Of a DNA stretch of 64,000 bases, positions 55,648-64,000 are shown piece by piece. The notes under the pieces are model-generated. The model was not told the origin of the DNA and ran no database searches. It saw only the letters and a program-made list of their open reading frames with translations. The stretch covers positions 27,785,146 to 27,849,145 of the forward strand of contig NC_052399.1 in the NCBI RefSeq assembly GCF_009389715.1. Direction: 5' to 3'. Source of the DNA: Phoenix dactylifera. Lineage: Eukaryota; Streptophyta; Magnoliopsida; Arecales; Arecaceae. Position 1 is the stretch's first letter; every line of letters starts with the position of its first letter. The position numbers and the translations under genes were made by a program.

Positions 55648-57626
55648 TTGCAGCTTTATTTCCGACAGTTTTTTCACAATCTATATCATGCATCCCAATA
55701 CTTAATGATTCAAATTTCTCGGAATGGAAAGAAAGACTTGACATTTACTTTAGGGTGCATGGATATTGATCTGGCACTTTGTGAAGGCATGCCACCTGTC
55801 CCCACAGAGGAAACTATGCCAGAAGAGAAAAAGTTGTATGAGAGGTGGGAGCGGTCAAACCGCTTAAGTCTTTTACTCATACAAAATCATATCTCCAGAA
55901 AGATAAGGGGCTCAATTCCTGATTGCAAAACTGCAAAAGAATTCTTAACAGCAGTAGAAGAGCAATTTGTGAGTATAAAGAAAGCCCTAGCCAGCACCTT
56001 AATATCAAGGTTTGCTTACTTAAAGTATAATGATAATGGTGGCATACGCGAGCACATTATGGAATTGCATGACATCGCTGCCCAATTAAAATCATTAGAA
56101 GTAGACATGTCAGAGACTTTTCTTGTACACTTTGTTCTTAATTCTCTGCCTATGGAGTATGCACCATTTAAGATCTCATACAACACACATACAGAAAAAT
56201 GGATTATGAATCAACTTCTAGCCATGTGTATTGGTGAGGAGCAGAGAATAAAACAAGAGAGGCAAGAGAGTGTTTATCTCACCTCTCATAAAGGAAAAGG
56301 ACATAAAGAGGTCAGCGGTACCCATCATCATATTCCTGTCAAGAAGAAAAAAATGAAAGTGTCAGCTAAAATGACTGACAAAAAGCAAAGAAAGTGCTTC
56401 TTCTGTAGAAAACAGGGATATTTGAAAAAGGACTGCACCAAGTACAAGAAATGGCTCGAAAAGAAAGGTACTTTTCTTTCCTTAGTGTGTTATGAATCAA
56501 ATTTTATTGATGTACCTCATAATACATAGTGGATTGACTCTGTTGCTACTATCCATATATGTAAAACTTTGCAGGGATTGTTGAACAAAAGAATTCCAAC
56601 GAAAAGTGAACGAAGCATCATAATGGGAAATAAGATGCGTTCACCTGTGGAAGCTGTTGGAACGTTCAAATTGACCTTAAAGACTGGCCATATTTTGTAT
56701 CTAGAAAATACCTTCTATGTACCTGGATTTTCAAGAAACTTGATATCTGTTTCTAAACTTACTTCCTTTGGATATACCGTTTCATTTGGACGGTCATTTG
56801 TAAACCTTTCCTTGAATAATATTATTGTTGATAATTGCTTGTTAGAGGATGGTTTATTCATATTAGACCTTGATATATCCTTTGAGCTATCCCTTTTATC
56901 CCTGCAAAATAAAGAACATTATGGATTAAAACGTAGCATGATAAACGAAAATTCCTCTATGTTATGGCACCGAAGATTAGGTCATATCTCCATAAAAAGA
57001 ATCAAGAGATTAGTAAATGATGAAATTTTACCAACTCTTGACTATGGTGATTTTGAAACTTGTTTAGACTGCATCAAGAGAAAGCAGACTAACAAGTTTA
57101 AGAAAGGTGCCATAAGAAGCACAAATTTATTGGATCTCATTCATACAGATATATATGGGCCCTTTTCGACCCCATGTTTTACTGGTCATAAATATTTTAT
57201 CACCTTTATTGATGATTACTCACGCTATGTGTATCTCTACTTGTTGTATGACAAGGCTGAAGCATTAAATGCCTTTAAGCTTTTCAAAACAGAGGTAGAG
57301 TTACAACTTGATAAAAAGATTAAAGTTGTGAGATCAGGTAGAGGTGGTGAATACTACGGTAGGTATACTGAAACTGGACAACATTTAGGTCCATTTGCTT
57401 GATTTCTTCAAGAGTAAGGTATAGTTGCACAATACACTATGCCTGGTACTCCTGATCAAAATGGAGTTGCGGAAAGAAGAAACCGAACATTAATAGAGAT
57501 GGTAAGAAGTATGATTAAAGGAAAAAAACGAGAGAGGTATTTCACTAGCATAATTAAATTCTGCAAATATATAATCAAGTCAAAAGGCAAATATTGCCGT
57601 ACCCAGAGCACAAGGCTATTCTAGAT
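55648..57626 (+). pseudogene. Ty1/copia gag-protease-integrase remnant
   Basis: Plus-strand copia polyprotein. Gag: FSEWKERL, then a frame change near 55,745, then GCMDIDLALCEGMPP, HIMELHDIAAQLKSLEVDMS and a zinc knuckle CFFCRKQGYLKKDC in which the usual His is Tyr. A stop (TAG, 56527-56529) precedes the protease site WIDSVATIHIC, where the DSG glycine is Val. Pre-integrase and integrase follow: LWHRRLGHIS, DLIHTDIYGPF, FITFIDDYSRYVYLYLL, RSGRGGEYYG, two stops, then TPDQNGVAERRNRTLIEM. The element ends abruptly at about 57,626 where the MSL10 duplicate begins; RT, RNase H and 3' LTR are absent. Not functional. Confidence 0.92.
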
Positions 57627-57628
57627 CT

Positions 57629-60600
57629 ATAAATATAAAATTATGTTAGCAATAATCAAGGATTTAGTCCCATGCATTAGTGTACAATGAATCATTTTTT
57701 CATGAGAATAATATAAATGAACATATTCTCCATTCAGAGAAAGGATGATTTTTTTTCTCTTTCTTATTGAGAAGGATGAAAAAATGAAGGGGAGACAGTG
57801 AAATTACAAAAGGTAATTCATAAGAAAACATGAAAACAATGGATTTTTTTTAAAAAAGGCCAACGCCAGAAAGCCTGACTCTAATAATGGGGAGAGCTTG
57901 CGGATAACAAATAGGTAATAAGACAGTCTTTTTGTATGTTAGTGATGCCATAGATGAAGGTTTTGAGAAAATAAGATCAAATGAACTCCGCCAATCCTGC
58001 ATTACCTTTTAACGCAAGGATACAAAGATTGGATGTGCTTCCATCATCTTCATGTTGCTTAACAGATTAATCAAATAGGTCCTAAATTTTTGTGTGCCAG
58101 AGAAAAGATGTTATTAATGCCAATTACATGTACCTGTGCCCCACTTATGTCCGTGTTTTAAGAGTTAGCAGCTCCTGAGATGAGGAAAGTCAAGTATCAT
58201 TTTGGTTAACCAATTCTGGGAACTGCAATGACTCAAATTATAGTTTTGCATCACAACAGCACGCTGTAGTGCAAGTATCAGGACTCACAATTTGAGCACA
58301 CGGGCAAAAAGAAGACATGCTATGACAGTGTATGAGATTGAGAGAATTTCCAGTAGAATTGAAAGGATTGAACCAAATGGTTAGCATGAATATTTTGAGC
58401 AATTAAAGCCTACTTGGTTTTACAAAGTTGAAAATTAAAAAGAAACAGGAGAAGGAAATCATGATGTCATGGCATTACAACAAGTTGTCATGTTCTGAAT
58501 TACAGTGGCATCAATTACGAGAATTTCAACTCAACTCTCCAGCAACAGGCACCCTGACAACCAAATGCTAATATTGAACCAGAACAAGATACCTTAATTG
58601 CAGACACTTCCGATACATAATACATCTGTTTATGAGAGGTTAATTTACAGCCTACTACACGAGCACAAGATTACCAAAGACAGAACAAATGAAAAGATGA
58701 CCAAAAATTCTATCACATGCGGAGTATGCAGGATCATGTCAAAAGAAGTTGTAGTCTGGTGCCCACTAATTTGGAAAGAATGAAGTCATACAGTGCTTGG
58801 GGCAAACCATCTTAAATGCTTTAGCCAATATTTATAGGTAACGCGGTTGAGCCAGTGTAGCTAAGATGAATTTCTTGAGGCAGTAAGTGATATTGAATTG
58901 AGAGTTCCTCAAATATTTTCTTCATCTCAAGAACAAGATCAGTCCTCCTGCTGTTCTTCTCCACTATGTTCTGATGGTTCATAGTGTGCGTAACATACAG
59001 GGCCATGTTCATCTTATTTACATTCACAATGTCCTTCACTACTATGCTGTGATCAGGATGCCAGTGGTTGGGTTTGCTTTCCATGTACCTGAGAGCACAA
59101 AAAGGCCAAAACAACAGGATTTTTTTTCTACAATCAGAGGAAGCATTATAACAGATCTATTTATAATATCAATAAAGCGATGTATATATGTACAATATAA
59201 AAAAAAATCAAGGAAACTGCAGGTGTAATAGTATGACAGATAAAACTCTGTTACGAGGAACTAACTAATCCCCATGTAATTATCAAACAACAATTAGTTA
59301 GCAGTAAATCGGTGTATTACACTTTCCACTAATTTAAATTTCCAAGCAATCATTTGTGGTACCAGGGAAAAATAGAAGGGTGGTTGCAATAGCCATGTCA
59401 AGGGATTCTTTTTTTACTAAGGAAACATGTCAAGGGATTCTCATCCTCTAGGATTAGCACCATATCTATGATAAATATAAAAATTGAAAAAGTTATAGCT
59501 AATAGCACTCTGCCAATCAAGAAGCAAAATACATTGTGACAAATGAGCAAAATCAATAGCTTACGCTTTTATTCTAGATTTGACAGCTCCAATCTTCTCC
59601 ACTGAAGTGGAAACATCAACAGAGAAATCAATGGTATCGCCCATGTCTGGACTTCGGTAGAAGTTGCTGATTGGTTTAGTTGCCAAGACGGCATTTGGGT
59701 AATAAATCTTCTCATTGTTAAATTTCAAGAAAACAGTAGTCAATATATTCATTTCTTCTACAATCATCTGCATAGGCAGCAACCATAGAGTATATTTCAT
59801 TGTCTGTAAGAGACCAATTACCAAATACCTGACATGGAGATTGTAATGCTTGAAAGTTACCTGAACTCCATCCACAACACAACGATCACCAACATCAAAA
59901 GGGTGCATAACAAATACAAATATGATTGCTTCAAATGCCGTCTTGCAGGTATTTCCAAACATAAAGGCCGCCACTACGAGCTGTGATGACAGAAAGACAA
60001 GTACTTTTGTTGTTGCAACACCCATCAAAAGCAGCGTGATGATTATGATTACAACAATAACAATGGCTGTTGCGAGTTTGTGGAGTTGGTTGACTGCCGT
60101 TTTGGTGTCATTTAAGGAATGTGCCAGCGATTTACGATCAAGGTAGACCTTCACCTGAAAACAAGAAAACAAAGATGTGGTTAGATATGGCGCAAACTGC
60201 AAATAAATTTCATCCTAAGGGTCTGTTTGGATATTTCTGCAAGATTAGGCTTAAAATCCTGTAGGAATCGAGCATGGCCTATCCAGCACATATCTTTTAA
60301 ACTATATGTACAGATTATCTCTAGTATTATAGAATATAAGGCTTGGCCCAGCCCATGTAAACTGGACCTCTTCCAGTCCATTCCTGTAGGATGGAAAGAA
60401 AAAAAAGATCCGTTGAGGTCATTTTTTTTCCCCATGGGATTTGAGCTGGCCCACCTGAAAAAAATTCTTTGAATACTGTGAATATGGGCCTAGCCTGGCT
60501 TGTATTTTTGTGAATCTCGTTGGATTGCATAGATTATCCAAATAGGCCGATATTGCATCTTATATAATGATTTTTTCCCCCTTTTACCAGCTTGCTATTA

Positions 60601-62390
60601 ATTGTAACCTGGCTAGATACTACAATTCATGCGCTGAAATGTTGAAGAATATCTATAGACTAACATGAAAATTAAACAAAATAAAATGATATTTGAATAC
60701 GCTATGGCATCAATTAAAACATTCTAAACGTAGATATGAAAAAATTGTAATTACCACCCAGTTCCTCAATGCAGATTTTTTTATCCTTCCAGTCTCTGCA
60801 GCTCCTTCAAACAATGGAAGAACGATATCGACTTCCTCCTTGCTAAAAAATCTCAAAAGATCCTCTGCATCAATATATCTGTGGTCCAACAGAAAGCCAA
60901 CACATCAGTTAATATTAAAGAGGAAAACAAAGAGAAATTTAATACTTCAGAAATCTCCCACTTGCAACCAGGCTTCGCAACATTCTTAAGAATTCGGTAA
61001 GCTGCAGCTTTTGCTTCCCATTCACTAGTTATTTCCCCATCCTTATGCTCAGCCCCCTCCTCATCAAAACTCTCAATTGTATTTGAAATTGTCGTAAGCC
61101 CTGATGTCCTAATCACATTGATCAGGCCCTTCATCGTCCAAGCCGAGACCTTCTCCTGCTTCAACCTATGAAGCTTGCTAACATCAATCACCTCCTGCTC
61201 CTCCCCCTTTTTCCCTGTCCCCTTCCCCATGCTCCTAAAGCTCAATTTCCCGGTACTCTTTGCAGTCCCCACCTTCTCAGCCAACTCCATCACCGGCGGC
61301 CCCGAGAGTGTCTGCAGCACATATTGATGAAAGATGGACTCTTGGATTCGATCAAAGAACCTGTTCATATGGAAAGCAGAAGCTAAAATCTTCATCAAAA
61401 GCGTCTTCACCAACCATATAACCGATCCAATCAGAAGCGAAGCCAGCGCCCGGGAGACGTAATTGAGAACTTTTTCTGTCTTGGGCGATCGCCGAACTCC
61501 TTGATTGAACAAAAGTGACCAAGAAAGCAGAACCAGACCCAACCAAGTGCAAACTTGAACACTATTCTTCAGCCCATACACAAAGTACAGCACTTTCTTC
61601 CTCAGAAGGAAGTTCATTTCTATCAGGAAAACAAGGACAGTGATGAACCATTGAGTTACCAATCGGCCACAGCAAATTACCGTCACCATGAGGCACCATT
61701 TCCAAATCTCCAGCCCCCAGATCACAAAGCCCTGCAGCCGGCGAACCGTCAAGCTCGCAACGAGGCACCCCATGGCAAGGATTAGTATCATCCATTCGAT
61801 CAAGGTCCTAACTTTCCACTTCCTTGCCCGCTTTCCGCTCTCGGGGAACTGGTCCTTCTTATAAATCTCTTCATCCTCCTCCTCCTCTTCGTCGGCGGCA
61901 GCCAATGGGGTCTTGGGCGTGCCGGAGGCCCTAGGATTCGGAGAGCTATGGCATGGGGCGCTCGAGGACCGATCATGGGCTGGCGGGCGGCCGTCTTCAA
62001 CCGATCTGGAAGCACTGGGGGGTAGAGGCTGCTCGACGAATCTGGATTTAGGCTTGGATATGGAGCGGCGACGTAGGAGGGCCTCGGACTGGGGAGGCCG
62101 GGGGGGCTTCTTGAGGCTGGAGCTGGATTTAATGATCTCAGGGGAAGGGTGTCCAATGGGAGAGGGGGGCTTGGGCTTAGGGTTAGGATCTTTTTGGAGA
62201 TCATCCAAAGACTCCACCTTCGGGACACTGGTGTGGTTCCCAGAGGGATCTGGTGCTGCCCCTTCCTCTGGGATCACTAAGACCACCTCCACTTGCTTCT
62301 TCTCGAAGGTTTCCTTCAGGGGATCCATGGAAACCCTAGAAAACTTTCCGTAAAATCCTAGCTTGTGAATGCTGGTGGAGAGAGAACTTA
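57629..62390 (-). repeat. Segmental duplication, MSL10 block, copy B
   Basis: Second copy of 32838-37703. Homology begins TATAAATATAAAATTATG just after the copia truncation and runs through the gene and leader. Beyond 62390 the leader homology continues in the fragment at 44663-44717. Confidence 0.95.
58821..62328 (-). CDS. MSL10: MSL10-like mechanosensitive ion channel, copy 2, intact
   Basis: Five exons on the minus strand: 60962-62328, 60755-60878, 59861-60154, 59565-59767, 58821-59088. Total 2256 nt, 751 aa, continuous frame. MscS-like channels of this type are plasma-membrane, tension-gated and anion-preferring; Arabidopsis MSL10 is 734 aa. Order: Pro/Ser-rich cytosolic N-terminus (MDPLKETFEKKQVEVVLVIP), acidic DEEEEEDEE, membrane segments from about residue 187 (WMILILAMGCLVASLTV), a cytosolic loop with KGTGKKGEEQ, YIDAEDLLRF, membrane segment VVIIIITLLLMGVATTKVLV, pore helix ending FVMHPFDVGDRCVVDGVQ, then the MscS beta domain (YYPNAVLATKPISNFYRSPD). 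Exon 2 has the full 7-A run lost in copy 1. The first donor is GTGGGA, weaker than GTGAGG in copy 1. Leader has a double TELO box. Confidence 0.94.
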
Positions 62391-62391
62391 G

Positions 62392-62406
62392 AAACCCTAA
62401 CCCTAG
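62392..62406 (-). promoter_or_regulatory. Double TELO box in MSL10 copy 2 leader
   Basis: AAACCCTAACCCTAG, 64-78 bp before the start codon. The same 15 bases occur at 44675-44689 in the displaced leader of copy 1. Confidence 0.6.
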
Positions 62407-62857
62407 CTCTTTCCAGAAGCCTCGCTAACGCTTTTTTTTGTTAAAACCCTCGATAACCCTTTTAAGCTCTCTTCTCTAAGCTTTGTTTCCATTTTTTTTT
62501 TCCGGGAAGCGACTAGGTTTAGGGTGGGAGTACTTATTGAAAATAGCCGTTAAGCATTTAAAAATTCAAAAGCAAATCCTCGCCTTGCAAAGAAGACGAT
62601 CTGCTGCAATGTTCTCAACAGCGAACGGTACTCTTACCATATCAGAGCCTGCCAAGTGATGCTTTAAAAGTGCGGCCACAACAAGGGAGTTGGTGAAGCA
62701 GTACGTGTTCAGCTACTTCGGGGAGGAAATTGGTGTTGGCTATGAGGGTAATGCAAGGGTTCGGGTATTATCTTTTGATCTATGTAGATGGATTAAAAAA
62801 AAATCAACATGCTTTGAGATCTATACGCGATCCAATTGTTGCCGTGATGAATCCGTA
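62407..62857. other. MSL10 upstream region and LINE 5' flank
   Basis: The first ~150 bp are MSL10 promoter (CCTCGATAACCC, T-rich runs). The LINE 5' part begins somewhere before 62858, but the boundary is not visible. No gene seen. Confidence 0.4.
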
Positions 62858-64000
62858 ATGCAAAGATGGCGAGAATCGTCTGTTGACATCTCGGAGGTTT
62901 TGCAGGCGAGGTTTTCCGCCGAGGTTTTGCAGGCGAGGTTTTCCGCCGAGGTGGTTGACATCTCGGAGGAGGAGTTGGAGGTCGCTCGTGCGGAATGGAG
63001 GAGCACGGCGATCATTGTAAGAAGTTTGGGGAGGTCAGTGCCAGGTGAGTGGATCGCGAGGGAGATTAAGAGGGTTTGCCAGTTGGATTATACCGTGGAG
63101 GTCTTCCCGCTGATGGATGGGGTCACAGTTCTCCGGTTTTCCAAGGAGAATGATCGCGAGGCTGCGGTGATGAACGGCCCCTGGATGGTGGCCGAGCAGT
63201 TGTTGGCGATGGAGAGGTGGCGACCGAACTTCGTGCCCGGTGCCACGGGGGTAGGCAGGGTGGTCGTCTGGCTCCGGCTGCCACGGCTTCCAGTCGACTA
63301 TTGGAGGAAGGGAACCATTTACAAGATCGCTGCTAGAGCTGGGAATCCGTTGGCACTGGATGGATTCACGGAGCAGGGGCGGAGGTTTGGGTTCGCAAGA
63401 ATCAAAATTGAGCTCGACTGTTCTGGCCCCCTTAAACCCGGAACGCTGGTGAGGGGAAGATCCGGCGGTGTCGATGAGGCTTTTTGGCAAAGCTTCGTCT
63501 ATGAGAATTTGCCGGCGCCGTGCTCCAAGTGCGGTCGGATCGGGCACGCGGCGCCGGAGTGCGGGCGTTTCCCTCCGGTGGTAGGTCTGGGGGAGACGAT
63601 GGAGACAGGGGGGAGGAAGATGACGGGTACTGGAGTGGATGACCAGGGGGCTGCTGAACCGGAGCTTGGGGTGGCGGATGCTGTGGAGGAGCCGGCGGTG
63701 TATGGGCCATGGATGGTGACGAGCCGTACCTGGCATAAGTCGGTGGCCAAGAAGCCGGTGCCGAGGAAGGAGGCAGCTGAGGAGGGCTCTCGGCCGGATC
63801 CGGTGACCACTCCCTCCCGCTCCAGTGAGATTTCTTCTGGGGTATCCTCACCGGTCGACCTTGAAGGGTGGCAGAAGCCTTCCAAGGTGGCGCGGAGGAA
63901 GACGCCGGAGAAGGACGTCACGATGGCTGGTGCGGGGACGGCCACGGGTGAGCTGAGTCAACCCGAAGCAGATACCGAGCCAGGCGCCGGGTCGGGGCGG
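62858..64000 (+). CDS. LINE ORF1 (DUF4283 and zinc knuckle), runs off window
   Basis: ATG at 62858, open for 381 codons to the last base. It encodes the gag-like ORF1 protein of plant L1-type LINEs, which binds the element RNA. DUF4283 region, about residues 45-180: GEWIAREIKRVCQ, VLRFSKENDREAAVMNGPW, VVVWLRLPRLPVDYW. A zinc knuckle CSKCGRIGHAAPEC follows (C-x2-C-x4-H-x4-C intact), then a Pro/Gly/Glu-rich tail. High GC contrasts with the AT-rich surroundings. No stop or frameshift in the visible part, so this may be a fairly young element. Codons VLQARFSAE are duplicated near the start. The open frame continues upstream of the chosen ATG only briefly. Confidence 0.88.
   Translation, partial: MQRWRESSVDISEVLQARFSAEVLQARFSAEVVDISEEELEVARAEWRSTAIIVRSLGRSVPGEWIAREIKRVCQLDYTVEVFPLMDGVTVLRFSKENDREAAVMNGPWMVAEQLLAMERWRPNFVPGATGVGRVVVWLRLPRLPVDYWRKGTIYKIAARAGNPLALDGFTEQGRRFGFARIKIELDCSGPLKPGTLVRGRSGGVDEAFWQSFVYENLPAPCSKCGRIGHAAPECGRFPPVVGLGETMETGGRKMTGTGVDDQGAAEPELGVADAVEEPAVYGPWMVTSRTWHKSVAKKPVPRKEAAEEGSRPDPVTTPSRSSEISSGVSSPVDLEGWQKPSKVARRKTPEKDVTMAGAGTATGELSQPEADTEPGAGSGR
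62895..62948 (+). repeat. 27-bp tandem duplication in LINE ORF1
   Basis: Two identical 27-bp units starting AGGTTTTGCAGGCGAGG at 62895 and 62922, adding nine codons in frame. The pair is flanked by GTTGACATCTCGGAGG on both sides (about 62,883 and 62,954), so a larger nested duplication took place. Confidence 0.9.

Noticed and set aside
62821-63945. Minus-strand frames opposite LINE ORF1 (148-233 codons)
   Set aside because: Shadows of the GC-rich plus-strand ORF1, which has DUF4283 and zinc-knuckle motifs.

Overview
The window is plant nuclear DNA. It has intron-rich genes with canonical GT..AG junctions, a nuclear gene for a chloroplast photosystem protein, TELO-box (AAACCCTAA) leaders and many nested plant retroelements. 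Gene and repeat style suggest a monocot without grass-like GC bias, possibly a palm. That is inference; no species marker is visible.

Layout. 0.7-1.15 kb: 3' tail of a LINE. 4.2-12.2 kb: an intact 12-exon FKBP53-type nuclear prolyl isomerase gene, with a (TA)58 tract just upstream and a hAT-like element in its 4.6-kb fourth intron. 12.2-18.2 kb: gene-poor, with a 92-bp AT satellite, a 41-bp GC minisatellite and a well-delimited tRNA-type SINE. 18.2-24.6 kb: a thermospermine synthase (ACL5-like) gene with several reading-frame breaks. 28.3-31 kb: an RPA70 (RPA1A-like) gene with about eight frame breaks. 32.8-37.7 kb: first copy of an MSL10-type mechanosensitive channel gene (minus strand), broken by a homopolymer deletion. 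37.7-44.7 kb: a LINE inserted in that gene's 5' leader, itself carrying a pol-less Ty3/gypsy element. 44.9-47.1 kb: second copy of the ACL5 upstream region, with only a broken start of the gene. 47.1-52.0 kb: decayed minus-strand Ty1/copia element. 52.5-53.0 kb: intact intronless psbX. 53.5-57.6 kb: decayed plus-strand copia element. 57.6-62.4 kb: second, intact MSL10-like gene. 62.9-64.0 kb: LINE ORF1, open to the window end.

The order ACL5 then MSL10 occurs twice with the same orientation (18.2-37.7 and 44.9-62.4 kb). The simplest reading is a tandem segmental duplication with a period near 25-27 kb, later remodelled: copy 1 kept ACL5, RPA1 and MSL10 but all show damage; copy 2 lost most of ACL5 and RPA1 yet kept an intact MSL10. 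The host genes do not form a pathway. They cover chromatin/rRNA control (FKBP53), polyamine synthesis (ACL5), DNA replication/repair (RPA1), membrane mechanosensing (MSL10) and photosystem II (PsbX). No CRISPR, rRNA or tRNA gene was seen. No clearly novel biological system stands out; the most informative signals are the remodelled duplication and the clustered frame breaks in copy 1.
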